In this document: piece by piece, positions 31,414-45,000 of the stretch
Layout: each line of letters starts with the position of its first letter
How positions within the stretch are numbered: position 1 is the first letter of the stretch
DNA from: Monoplex corrugatus
Lineage: Eukaryota; Mollusca; Gastropoda; Littorinimorpha; Ranellidae
DNA length: 64,000 nt
Assembly: GCA_030674185.1 (NCBI GenBank)
Contig: JAPXFY010000022.1
Coordinates: forward strand, 51,212,675 to 51,276,674
Direction of reading: 5' to 3'
Notes under the pieces: generated by a model
Seen by the model: the letters and a program-made list of their open reading frames with translations, nothing else
Told to the model about the DNA's origin: nothing
Database searches by the model: none
Position numbers and translations under genes: made by a program

Positions 31414-34400
31414 GTCTTATGCACTGTTCTGTGTAACCACCATGTCCACACACATCACCAACACTAATCAACACCAAGTTGTGGTGAGTCTGGTTTGATG
31501 AGAATAGCAAATACAAACAGACCAGCATTACACACCTGTGTCACATCAACAAGCCAAGAAACAGTCACACTGGAAATCAAACGCCGAAGACCTCAACGCA
31601 ATCACGGGGAAGCTCTCCCAAAAATAAATGGGGAATTCCCCATCCCCAAAACAAACCGGCTTGCATCACAAGCTTGCATCCCAGACCACAATGTTGGCAC
31701 CATGTTGTAGCTCTGAATCACACCAACACACCCATACAATTTCATTTTAATACCAGGTACCTAGTACCCGGTCATACACTTATATCATCACAACACACAC
31801 ACCAACCAATACACAAATCTGAAACGCCATCAGCTTGAAATCAAACAAACTGAAGCTTTTATCGCCAACATCAAACATAGAGAGGGGGGAAAAAAGAGGA
31901 AAACAAACCTATGTACAGTAAAATACGACATACACAATATATACATAATCAACATAGCTGGTCTCGATGCATGCACAGTCATACAGCATCTTGTATGAGG
32001 TCGGATTTTTACGCGTTGCCAAACACGTTCCACAATCAACTACCCTTCACCGAGGTTTGCTTTTATGGAAAACTGTCAATGACTACTTGCCTCTCTTGCA
32101 ACCCTCTCTTTGGTAAGAATTGCGAGCAGTCAGTAATTTTCTCCAATCTTCCACAAAGACATAAATGTGTGGTGCCGTCAACATCTGTCCTACACAAGCC
32201 TGTTCGGGCTGCCCTCACTGGACATAATGCAACATGGGCATACACACATATACACAGCCTCCCTAAGAATCCCATAAGATCACTGTTCATCTTTACTTCA
32301 ACCTCCCTTCATACGAGCTCATGGCACAATTCCCCAAACATAAGTATGGCAGGACAGAGAGGGATGAGGTTCAAATGAACCAAACAGGCAGGAAAGTAGG
32401 ACAGAGTATAATCAAGATAGAAATGGCAGAGAAAAACACATGGGCGATTCAGAAAGACAAATTAGAGTGAAAAATATTTGGAAAGACAAAAGCAAGTAAA
32501 AAACAAGTGTGAGAGTATGACAGATTTGTGCATCAAAAGAAACCCACCAAAGCCAAGCACAAGCAATTCCTTGGTGAATGTTCCACATTACATGTTTTGA
32601 AAATGCCAGCACGTTAGTTTAAACTTGATGGGACTTTTTTCTCTACTATACATATATACGAGACACTTTTCAAGATTGTCCAACTTGTCTGTGCCTATTT
32701 TTCTTCAGAAGACTTCCTTGAGGTAATAATTCAATGCAAGTTAGATGATATTATTGCCTCTTCAGCTTAGAGCAAAGAAAGATGATTGTCATGAATCTAA
32801 CATTGGAAATGGATGATCCAAGCCAGTATTTTTGTATACTGCGTGCAAAATTTTTACTGAGCAAATAACAAGGTAGTCCTGAAAGCAAGATTTCATCCAT
32901 TTCTGAGTACCAAGACTCTCACAGCAAACAGTGGTTGTGAGTACATGCACTTATTATCTATAAAATGTTTCTAAAGCATGTGTCTGTCAAGAAGAAAAGG
33001 CAGGCGTCTGGCCCTTCAAAACCAGATGCTTTGAGCAGAAGCTTGACAGTCTTGGCTGACAGCTCAAGGGAAAATATCCACTTCTTTAAGGCTATACCAA
33101 TCCATGGGAAAAGCTAGACACATGGTATGGAAATAAACCAAGAGATGAAATACAGAGTCCAATGCCTAAAGAAGGCCAATGTTAACTTCAGCAGCTCTCC
33201 GGCAACTCCTGTTTGTTAACAGCACCAAGCACATTAGCTTCTGCCACATGAACAATTTTCTCCTCCACATCATCACAATGCCCAGGCCAGCGCTCTGGAG
33301 AGGTCATTCCAGCATTGCACAACTGTGATGGCGTGGAACGCAACAGACACCTGTTTTTGCAGAAAGGCAGGCCAGGCCAGTCAACCACCGACTTTGGACA
33401 ATGATGATGATGACTGCTGATGAGACTGCCTTTTCTGTGTGTGACTGATCCACTAAAGATGCTGTTTCAAAGTTATGATGAAGGCTGTCGGGGTACCAGG
33501 CCTGCATGTATCTTTTAACAAACTATGCTACCATGCAATATAACGGAAACGTCAACACAGTTATCTGCATCATAGAATGGCGCTTGTCCACTGAGGTCCA
33601 TTAATTCAGGATGGAGCAGCACCAGGTCCTGCACCTCAACAGGATCAAGTGCAGTGACAACAGTTATGACTCCTCTGACCACCCAACTCCATGGCAGCTA
33701 GCAGGAACTGGGAAAACAATGGCCACAATCACTGCCAGATGTGGCTTGACCACATAGACGATGAACAAAAGAAGTGTCACAATGGCTCTCTAAAAATCGC
33801 AGAATGCCAACACTTTCCCCCCTCTCCCCCGACTCAAGTCACTCTTCCATGTCATGGTTGAGGATTTTTTTTTCCCTACAGTACAACTGTTCAATCTATT
33901 GCACTAACGATGGATCATGAAATTTTGTTCTGTGTGATTTCAGATTAACATTTTCTTTTTGGAATACAATGAACACAAGGTGAAGAGTTGTTACCAGTCC
34001 TCTATTTTGTCTACTTACCTCAGTTTAGATGCTTGTTTAGGAAACCAGTCCATCTTTTCAATTTCTATTACTGGGCTTGGGTAGGGTGAAATGATAATCA
34101 CATGGAAACATCACAAGGAAAAAAAGATTTAGCTGAGTAACCAGAGACCATTGGCTTCTCAATGGCATACTCCAAAAATAAAATAAATTTTTAAAAAAAT
34201 TGGGAAAGAGAAATCCTGAAATGACAGGACAGCGGTGAAAAGGGAATGCCCATACAGTGCCGCCACCACCACCTTCAGACCATTTCTGTTACAATCTACC
34301 TAAACAGATTTAAAAAAGCAAAACTGACTGACAAACTAAACGCACAAGGGCTAATGTCTCAACCTGCCATACAAAAAAAACAACAACAAAACCAACAACA

Positions 34401-34691
34401 CAGACTGTGTGTGTACAATGTCAGTGAAAGAATAATGACTGGGAGTGCGCTTGAAGAGAAGATAATGAAGGAGGGCCTGGGAGCAAGTCTCAGAATGACA
34501 AAGAACAGGTCAGTGGGGAACAAAACAATATTGAAACTCTAGCACAAGACAACAAACTTCCCAAAACAGAATGTCAACTTGATAACCTCTCAAAAACATC
34601 CAACAGACCAGTATCAAAATTGGGGAAAGAGGTGTGGGGAGGGGCTGGAAAAGCCCTTGTGGAAACTAATTCACATTCCCCAAACTGTCCT
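31413..34691. other. EIF4ENIF1 3' flank, probable 3' UTR proximally
   Basis: Sequence below the stop at 34692 is presumably 3' UTR, of unknown length. 33600-33830 shares short blocks with 12240-12360. No ORF with a family match. Confidence 0.4.
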
Positions 34692-34876
34692 TTAGCTTCT
34701 CTCAATTTCATCGACCGTCATGACCTTGGTGCCGTGTGTGGGCAGCGGAGGCATGGAGGGTAGCTGTGTCTTGAGCACCTCTGGTCCGAACCACTTGAGG
34801 ATCTCGCCCTCGCTAGGCACGCTGTTGTTGGGCACGCCACTCACAGGAACTCCCATGGAGAAAGGACCGTTCATCA
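34692..34876 (-). CDS. EIF4ENIF1: EIF4ENIF1 terminal coding exon, LSM14-binding tail
   Basis: It encodes MNGPFSMGVPVSGVPNNSVP, then EGEILKWFGPEVLKTQLPSM and THGTKVMTVDEIERS, with the stop at 34692-34694. This matches the human C-terminus LAKWFGSDVLQQPLPSMP followed by VISVDELEY. In human 4E-T this segment binds the LSm domain of LSM14 (family knowledge). The conserved Trp-Phe, LPSMP and VDE are all present. Acceptor ttttcag. The preceding intron is 4.9 kb. Confidence 0.95.
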
Positions 34877-37800
34877 CTGAAAACACAAAACGTTGCACAT
34901 TTACTGACTGACATTAGACAGATGTGACTCAAGACACATTTCATACTCTTGTAGGAAGAAAAATAATGGAGATTGGATGATAAATCAAGAAGACAAAATT
35001 TGAACTTTGTTGTGCTCCTTTTTCTTCTTTTTGTTTTAGTGTAGGGTTTTTTTTCCCCTTTTTTTTTCTTTTCTGTTTTCATTCATTTTGTTTTAACCTG
35101 AAATTTGGCTTGCTCTCCTCAGAAAGAGCATGTCTCCTTATCAGAGCACCATACTGTCTTCTCCATAATATACATATTATGTACCCATTTTTGTTTACTT
35201 CAATTCCATTTTCTATGTAGCTTTGCCTAGGAAAACAACTTTCTTGCTGCTGCAGATCCTTTTATTTGGAACTCCTAAGTGATTCTGCACTGCAAAATTT
35301 GTTGTTAATTTCATATTCAACAAGAACACAACATCCAATTCCAATCTGCTAAATTTATTTATACCATTTAATTAAAAGCTATACAACATCTGATTCTAAT
35401 CTATTAAATGTATTCGTATCATTTAATTTGAAGCCAAGTCAAAAATCAAAACAAATTTTTCCCTGGCCATTTTTTTACCACCTTGAAATAGCTAGAATTG
35501 TTACATTTGAGCACACAAGACAGAAACTGTTTAGTTTTATGCACAAACCGATTCTAACGTGTTATCCTTCCCACCACAGTCAGTATCAAGAGAGTTTGAC
35601 AGTCACTGCCCACTGAAGACATCACAACAAATCTTGTCTATTCATTCCGGTCTAGATTTCTTTGTGCTGCTGTGTAGACCTTCAAACTGCTGATGTTGGT
35701 GATGTTGTATATCAGCTTTTTCTCGCAAATCTGTTGTCACAATAGTTGTGTTGGTGTTGCAGCTTCCATGGCTGATGTATTTCATTTTCTTTTTTGATGT
35801 TGTACAAAATGCTCTGTCCTCAGTGCTGCAGGTAGTCCCCGGGACAGTAAAACCCCGATAACCAGGTTGGGGAATTCTGTGGGTCCAGATGACCAGGTTC
35901 TCTAAACCCTGTTCAATTTACTGGACAGGAAAAAGTCTTATCTTTGAGGAAACAGGACTGATCTCCTCATAGCAATTGGGTGAGGCTTTCTATGTTGATC
36001 TCTCCAGGCCCAGGACAATGTTGGACAGGAGAGGAAGAAAAATGATGAGCACCTAGAAAAATTTGTTTGTGAACCCAAGTTAACTGAAGTGCCATCCAAG
36101 CTAGGTAGATCCACACTCCCTACAACTGTCTGAACAACGTGCAATGGGATCAAAATGGGAAGCAGTTGAAGTGGGCGACTTGATCAAACCACTCCCATCT
36201 GGATATTCCGGAATTTTTTCAGTTTCAAACGTCCAAGAGACTAAGTTGGTGACCATGCCAAATAATTCTTCCGCAAATTCCAAGAATGGAGGTTGGATTG
36301 TTCACCTGCATAGGTGGAGGCAACAAATGAGTGGATTGAACTACCCAACAAGGGTCATGAAGTAAGACTGGGGTCTGTGTTCAGAATGTTATCATTCTTA
36401 GTCGAGAAATTCTCGCAATCGCTATCAATTTGCTCACAACTGAGTGAGGATAAAAGCTAGTAAATGAAATCTGAAAGCTTAACCCAACACCAGAAAGGTG
36501 TGAACAACAGAGATAACCGAGACAAGTACAAACCTGAGTCATCTGCACAGAGATTTGGAATGTCACAAAACAAAATCTTCTGTTCATTGTTATAATATTC
36601 TTCATTTAGGTTTTGAAACTGAATAGAAGGCTGTGAGTTGTATTATTTGTAAAGTAGGCCGTCCATTAGCTTACATAGTTGTTTCAATTTGTAGTCAGTA
36701 TCTGGAAAGGATATGCCTATTGTCATTAATTTGTTTTAACGGGAAGATTGCATCTTATTTAGTAGTAGCCTATTATTGATTCGTATTAAAGGGCAAGAGT
36801 ACACTGGAAATACTTAGTAGGATTGCTCGGCTTTGGTGGATTTTTACAAGTAATATGCTAAAAATCAAAGTCGCGAGTTTGGGTTTAATGTTAAAGTAAT
36901 ATTGATATGAAGACTATGCATTATGGTTTCCTTTCCTTTCCAGTCTCTCTATGAATAGTATATATTATGCAGAAATTCATATATTTCTCTATTGCAGGAG
37001 TTACGTGACCTGTTCCTGAATGGCGAGTGGTCCCATATCCTTCTTGAAGTTTTCTTTGGACGCTGGCTGTGCTAAGTGTTTGGGGACTTGACTCATCCAC
37101 AGACAGTTTAGTCTATTTTTGAAAGACTGATGTATAAAATAAAAATCAAATGTAATGTACAAAAATCTTGTCTGTTATGTTTACCTCTATGTGTATGTGT
37201 GTGTACATGTGTATGTGTGTGTGTTTAGTTTTTAGTAGAATTTTGATCGGATGATATTTTTGGATAGTCTGCAGCATAAAACTAAAGCATGCAGTAATAT
37301 TTGAATTATTTAAGTGATTCCAGAAGTCATTGATTCTCAGATTTCCTTTCATATGTACAGAAACTGATGAAATATTAAAAGTTATTCATAAGACTACTGA
37401 AGTAGCGAGTCGTGACTTTTTTGGTTTAATTTGCAGTAATAAGACACTTGAACGATGAGCAAAATGATTTTATATCTATCTCTTGAAATGTTTTGTTTCT
37501 AGCTTCATTTTTGTCTGTTATTAATACAATATGGGCAATTATTAATGAAACACTGATAAAACATGCCAAATATCACGTTTCCTGTAATAAGACAAAAATG
37601 GCTCGTCACAGAGATCCAATACTGGTTTTATTCAATTTGGCACGCCAAAATACATCAATGACCAAAATTTCATGACTGTTGATCCGGTCTGTCTCTCACA
37701 ATTACAAAATGAATCTCATTTCCAGCAAAATCAGCATACCATGCCATTTGATGGGTTTGTTCTGTGACAGCTGGTCCTTTGTCCCATTAAAACGTGGTAC

Positions 37801-37960
37801 CAAAATTTAAGAAATTTTTGACGCTTCAAATTGGAATATCTCATGAACTATTAGTCCGATTTGAAATATTTAAACTGCTTTTTACTCAGAATAACAATAT
37901 CTTCAAAACCATATAAATCTTTTGACTCAAAACCCAATTTCAATTTTTCATGCGGCATTG

Positions 37961-38024
<64 letters not shown>

Positions 38025-38029
38025 GTGTG

Positions 38030-38060
<31 letters not shown>

Positions 38061-38070
38061 GTGTTGCGTG

Positions 38071-38105
<35 letters not shown>

Positions 38106-38820
38106 GTGCGCGCGTGCATGTGTGTGCGCGCGCATGAGTGTGCGTGTGTTTGTGCGCGCGCACGCAAGCGCATGTAAATGCCAAAAAGTATTTCAATTAA
38201 AGTACGAGTGCAAGGAATTCAAATACACAAACGCACATAACACACGTACAGAACATGCATGCGCGCGGCACACACGCGCACATGCACAAACATGTATGCA
38301 GGCATACATGTGCGTGCACACACACGCACGCACGCACACATGTATGCATGAATGCGCGGCACACGCACGCACACACACTTTTTTTTTAAACAGTGAAAAG
38401 GGAACATCAAAGAACATTTACATGCACCAAGTAATTATATGACAGGTCACCTTCAATTAGAGCTGGTAGCTGCCAGAAAAGAAACGAGAGTGGTCAGGTT
38501 TAACAAAAAACAGTATATCAGCAATACCATAGGAGAAAAAAAGCAAGAAACTTCTGTCAAAACAATTACAGCTTTCATCTTTTGTGATTTTTACAAATTC
38601 ATACCAAGAAATGCTTTCTTAGCTGTGTGTATGCACACTGATTGTTCAGCCCACACACTGTCTGTTGCTAGACAGTCTGCATACCTGGCGAATGGGTGGT
38701 GGGTAGAGACGGGTGCATGCTGGATATTTTTGTGTTTCCATGAGCCACTGAACGTAGATGTGGCTTACAAGATCTTGCTTGTGTATATCCTAAGTTCTAC
38801 ATTCAAATGGAGAGAGGGGG

Positions 38821-38882
<62 letters not shown>

Positions 38883-38953
38883 TACACTACAGGTAAAATA
38901 GCAAGATTCCCTCTACTTTTCTGGGACACAATCCAATCTCTTTATCTCTCCAT

Positions 38954-39047
<94 letters not shown>

Positions 39048-42000
39048 GAGCAGATCTGCACATTATGTTAACAGGGAGATCAGAAATATCTCCACATTTT
39101 ACCCTACTTATGCTATCCAGGCAGCATTGAATTCAGACTTTCTGAAATAAGCCCGACATTCTTACCAATTTGGTTATTACACTCATCACTGAAACTTTAA
39201 AATAACAAATTTTCACAAGACCTTCTTTCAAAAGGTCAACACCTATTTCAATAAAACCAAATTTACACACACACTGTAAGACAACTGCACTTATAATCAT
39301 AACATTGTACATATCTGAGAACATAAAGCACTACTATCAATACCACTTTTAACTTAATCAGTGTAAATAACTGAAAAGAAAATTCAAGTGGTCTACCCAA
39401 CCCAAAATAAATCTGAAGTCGGATTCTTTGGAGCACTGTCTTGCTTCATGTTTCATCACCCACAGTTACATGCCATTCTGGGATATTTCCAGTAGCAGAC
39501 AAAGCTTTCTTTAGGTTCTGTCTCATGCTATTCTGCATTTCAAATGCTGTGTAGATGAGAAAAGTTAAACTGTCATTCTGTAGATGAGATTAGCTCAGCA
39601 GTATAAATAGCAATTTATCAAGTAAAACTGTCTTCTGCACAAACATTTCACCTTGAATTTTCACTTGGGGGGGGGGGGGGGGGGGGATGGAGGATGGGGG
39701 CACTGCAGTGTAGGGACGTTCTCTAGCAACCCAAATGTTACACCATAAATCATTTGAAAAAAAAGAACTTACATCTCAAATACTTTTAAAAAACTTTTTA
39801 AAAAACTTTCTATGACCTACCAGGTTTGTTGCCTTGGGAGAAAATGGAGTGGGCTGGAGAGAACGAACGCTTGATCCCAGCGCTGATCCCCACCCCGGAG
39901 CTGATGGGCGGGGCCAGACCTTGGAGAGCAGAGGGAAGGGAACTGCGGGGAGAAAGCGGGGACAGTGGAGCCGCGGGGTTCACGGTGGGGATGACGGTGC
40001 GGAGAGGTTGCAGTCGAGGGTCTATCATGCGCTGCTGCTGGGCCTGCAGAGCTGCCAGCTGGTTCATGGCATTCACTGAAATGGAACATAAAGCAAGAGG
40101 TTATTTTCCTAGTCATGAATAGAATGTTACTATGGTAACCTGCATAATCAAAGGAAAATCGGGCAGGGAAAGAGTGTCACTTACAGAATGCAACTTCTTT
40201 GATAAAATACAAATATATAATATACATGCATTTTCACAGCACTCTATACAACCCTTTGACTCTTGCACCCTCTTCATCATCTGCAAAAAAAACAACTGAA
40301 GGGTTAAATGTTTGCTTTGCTAGCATAGTTGACAATGCAGGATGCTGGTAAACAAGATTTGGGAGTCAAAGGGATATACAAAGAAAACAACTGTGGAAAA
40401 AGTATCCAAGAAATATACATTTTCTGTTATCTGATATAAGATGCATTTTGATGCAAGTTGTTTTGTATTCATAAAGAACACAACCTTTAATGCAAAGATG
40501 ACCAACAGAAAAAAAACGGCCATGCAGAGAGAAATTACATCAGCCAAGTAGTTGCTGGCTGAAGATGGATGTTGGGCCAGAAGATTCACATGATTATTTG
40601 GAGGTTCTCTGTGTGGAAGTTTGATAGCTTGGTAAAGATGCTCTCTGTCATCCTCCAGTATTGTCAGCTGTAGAATGCAGTGGAAAGAACACACTGAGTA
40701 AACTGGGGATGGTTCTGAACTGGCAGGATCTTTACATATTGTTCAGTAGTCTGGTGGTGTTTCTGGTCTTGCTGAGGAGGCTTTTCAAGTCAACGTTCGT
40801 TCCTACATCACATCTTGAAAATGCTGCCTAGGCAGTTGAACAACAGTGGGTAGGTCTATTCTGTTTGGTTTGTCATGCTCAATGTCATCACCTACTGTCT
40901 TGTGCTAAAATCAGTGATGAACAGCGAAAAAGAAGGAAAAAAATGTATAAGCTTCACTCACTTCTGTTGACCTGCTGCATGAACATGGCATTTTGCATGG
41001 ACGCCTGAGTGGCCGCCTGCAGGGGTATATGGCCTGGGGTAATAGGCATGAAGGGAGGGGGAGGGGCTGGACCAGCACCCAAAGGGCGTGGGATGGGAGC
41101 CGCCATATGAGGGGGGAGGACAGCCGCTTGCTGCTGTAGCCTTTGCTGCTGCTGCTGCTGCTGTTCCAAAAGTTTGTTGAGGTCAAACCCTCCTCCACCT
41201 GTGGTTGGTGTGCCCATGATGGGGCGAGGTTCGTTGTCCACTTTGACTGGGGGCTGCCCTACCCCACCTGTGACAGGACGGGGCTGCGAAAGAGCATTGG
41301 GCAGACCTGTTGACACTGGCTCTGCAGAACCTGCACCATTGGAATGGACAAATAAATAGCATCAATATGTAAACACACACACATTATATACAAACAAACT
41401 CTTCCTCTCACACAAAGATTGGGGGGGGGGGGGGATTAACTCTTAAAGCCCTGTTTAACAAGTTTAACAAATCATAAACCGTACTTAACCTTCTGACTTC
41501 TGACTCCACCAATTGCAAAAACTTAACCCTTTGACTCCTTCACCCTACCCACCAGCTACAGGTTAAGTACACCTTGTTTATGACATAATCTACAAACCCC
41601 TTGCAATATACACGTAGAGCTTCACAATACACTAAATTAGAAGATAAAAAAAAGGGGATGGAAACATGCTACACGAGGTTAAAGAAGGGCTAAGATGCAA
41701 TTTCTACAGCTTTCAATACGCACAAAGTACTTGTAGGCATCGACTTGCTTTGTCAGTTAACCTAGGAGGTGGGGATGGGAAAAGTGAAGATCGGCACCAC
41801 TGCCTTATCCAACTCAATGGGTAGGCAGAAAGAAGTGACCGCGGATGTCTTTGAGCTAGGTGGGGAGAGTGAAGACTGAGGATGTAGCCAGGCTCAAACC
41901 TTCGGAGCCCAGGTCTTTAGAATGCTCATAGTACACTCGTATCATGATCTGGTGTTGGTAAGCTGAGGGAAATCATCCAGCTGATCTGCCAGGATACTGC

Positions 42001-45000
42001 TGCTGTACAACTTGTCTTCCAGTGGTTCTTACCCAGATGAGGAGGTGCCTCTGGCCAAGCGCCTATTCTACTTTATCGGTTAGTTGGCTTGGAGGTAGAG
42101 TTCTTGCCTTCCAATCTGACTGCATGAATTTGACCTTGAACTGGAAACACTGTGCATGCAGCTTCCAGTCTGCCCCACTGTAAGCAGGTACCTACACCTG
42201 TTCAAGATTTGGGAAGGTAAAGCAAAAGGGAGAGGAGTGAGACCCATACTCATAAAGCTGACCTGCAAGTTGTGACCCACTACTCCCCTATGGCTAACTT
42301 AGGGGTTATGGGTATGCTTTATATACCTTTACCAGCTTCTAGTACTTATAGTTTATAGATCATCACCTGTTTTTGCTCTATATGACTACCAGGCAGCAAA
42401 AGACTCACCTTTGACAATAGGTCTGCCCCCAGTGGCTGAAGGGGGTGGAGCCACAGGCTGACCCACCATAGGACGAATCATGGGTACACTCTTGATGTGA
42501 CCTGCCATAGGTGGTGCTCCTCCAAAAATCGTCTGGCACACACAGATTGGCAAAAATTCACAAAACCAGTGCAATTTATTGCAATCTAAATGACAGGATG
42601 TGAGTGTGTATGTACTGAACATTTTACAGCATCTTGGGCCCTGTCTATCAACTGAGAAACATTTGCATACTAATACTCATTACTACTCCCTGGGTCTGGT
42701 CATATCAACTGAAGTATGCATTTGCATATCAACACTTACTACTATTTTGTAGGAACACATGTAACTTTTTATAAATTTTCATTTTATAAACATGGATACT
42801 GGGCTCAAATACCAATCAAATAAACAACTTTAATCCTTTGTCTGCATTGCTACCATTAATCATACATCAAAATTTATGATCACCACTGCTTTGTTGATAT
42901 ACACCGTATGTTTAAATACCAGTTATTTTTTAAGTCGATTTTCATATAATACCACAAACTTATTTCTGAGACTCTTTGGAAAGCACAGGGCTGAGGGTGT
43001 TACAAATAAATCACTACTATTGCTGTGCTGAAGTGTTCACTACATTCAAATGCCAATCAGTTACTACTGCTGTGCTGAAGTGTTCACTACATTCAAATGC
43101 CAATCAGTTACTACTGCTGTGCTGAAGTGTTCACTACATTCAAATGCCAATCAGTTACTACTGCTGTGCTGAAGTGTTCACTACATTCAAATGCCAATCA
43201 GTTACTACTGCTGTGCTGAAGTGTTCACTACATTCAAATGCCAATCAGTTTTTGTTTCACTTTTGAAATAACACATATTTTTGAAGACTCCTTGGACAGC
43301 AAAGGGCTGCCACACCACAGTGCCAGCATATGGACTTGGTTTTGGACTTTTCTTCAATCGGGCCCATGTCCATCCGACTGCTTCAGTTCGTTTTCTATGC
43401 ATTTTCTCCATGACTACCTTGGTCTTCCCTGGGTTGTTCCACATGAGTGCCTGTTTTATGATGCTGTTTGATGTTTGCAGAGTGTCTTATCCTATCCCAC
43501 TGCTGTTTGTTTGTTTTTGTGGGTGGGTAGGTTGCTTGTGTCTATTTTCTTTGCTGATGGGAATACATTTGCTCTTTCTGGTCGAATCCATGATATATCT
43601 CATGCATTCATAAATGGAAGTCTGGAATTTTTCATTGTTTGATTCTGTTAACTTCCAGGCCACTACAGGACATATTTCACATTAGTGTTGAATATCCTCA
43701 TGTAGGCTGGTTGCTTTTTTTGATAGAGCTGAAGATTCAGGATCTGATATCTTGAGTTCAGTCCCAGTCCGCAACATTAAAAACTGGCCTGTTTGCTGCC
43801 CATCTTAAATGGTTCTATCAATATGATGGTGTCAGCTTAGTGTTTCAAAGATCTCCCCGCCCCACCCTTCACCTCTCCACCACTGTGCTTCTCAGTTCAA
43901 GACCATGCCCTTTTACTAGCACACAGGGTTTTGCAAAGGCTCAGGGACTGCCAATAATTCCTGGCAGATTTGGGTAAGCACATATGGAATAGTCCAAGTT
44001 CAATGAATCCGTCTTGAGCAAACTTTAAACTTCAAACTCATACCCTCATTGTGTTGCGATTGGAGATGGCTAGGCGGTTTCCTACAGGCCACTGGCATCA
44101 TGTCTCGTCTCTCCCCCCCCCCAGGCTTTTTGAATCTTTGTCAGCACCTCCGTCTTTGCAAACACTGCACTGGCCAAGTAAACAACTTCTCAGACTGACA
44201 CGTTTCTGCCTTGCAGGTGGGTTGGACCTTGCTGTTTAATGTTGATACTTATGAATGCTGTCTTCCTTGTTCTGCTAATTTGTTCCTTGTTGTGCTTTAA
44301 GTCTGCTTGACATAGGCCAACAGACCAAACATTTGCCCCCATCTTGTTTTATTATATACTAAATACACATTATCCTTCTATTTTCATGTGTTTCTGGCTC
44401 CTATTTGCTTAACACTGGCAATCACTTTACACTCGCAGTCACTTTGATTTAGATGTCTATCAGAACGTTAAATATTACATCTAAATATTCACCTTATCCT
44501 CAAACACCTCAGGCCCATGGTGGAGGAATGGCGACTCTTCTTGTGACGCTCCAAAATGTAGTCCCTCTTCCATCTGACTGCTGAGGGCTGACATATTAGA
44601 GTTGAAAGAACTGGGGGTATGAAGGTCACTATTCTCGATGCCCATTTCCGCACTGCTGCCCACTGCTGAGTCTTCAAAAGATTCCGAGCCTCGTTTTTCT
44701 GTTTTTGGGGTGTCTGTTTCATGAAAACAGAAGAGATGTCATTGATACACATTGTACATGGGGATTTAAATTAAATCCACTTTTAATAAACATACTTGCC
44801 ATACCTTATAAATGCATAAGCTGTTGATGTGAGAGACCATACTAACTACAAAATACTTGACTGGGTGCTGTGACATACCCAGAAGTACATAAACGTTTGG
44901 ATTTTTTTGTTTTGTTTTGTTTTTGTTTTTTTGTTTTGTTGTTTTTGTACTAGCAATACGCAGCGTATGAGAAAGATAACTGTGAGATATACAACCAGTC

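Larger units (their letters stand above)
38680..39165 (-). mobile_element. SINE-like repeat interrupted by microsatellites
   Basis: gtttccatgagccactgaacg and ggcttacaagatctt match 6629-6675. After the GA and CA arrays, ttaccctacttatgctatcc and ttgaattcagactttc continue the same family as the 6575-6845 copy. Confidence 0.5.
34877..39820. other. EIF4ENIF1 last intron
   Basis: It contains a possible pogo/Tigger terminus (35845-35930), a possible + strand terminal exon (36998-37075), TG, GA and CA arrays (37963-39046), a SINE-like copy (38680-39165) and a G run (39667-39687). Confidence 0.55.
42533..44492. other. EIF4ENIF1 intron with minisatellite and family B
   Basis: A 47-bp minisatellite (43014-43248), a family-B copy (43735-44045) and a fragment of the family-D inverted repeat (about 44370-44445). 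Confidence 0.6.

Noticed and set aside
37861..38442. 193-codon ORF through the TG/TGCG array
   Set aside because: It is a translation of microsatellite sequence (Cys-Val runs) with no flanking domain.
38439..39071. 210-codon + strand ORF, the longest in the window
   Set aside because: It runs through a SINE-like copy and the GA and CA arrays (Glu-Arg and His-Thr runs). No protein family matches.
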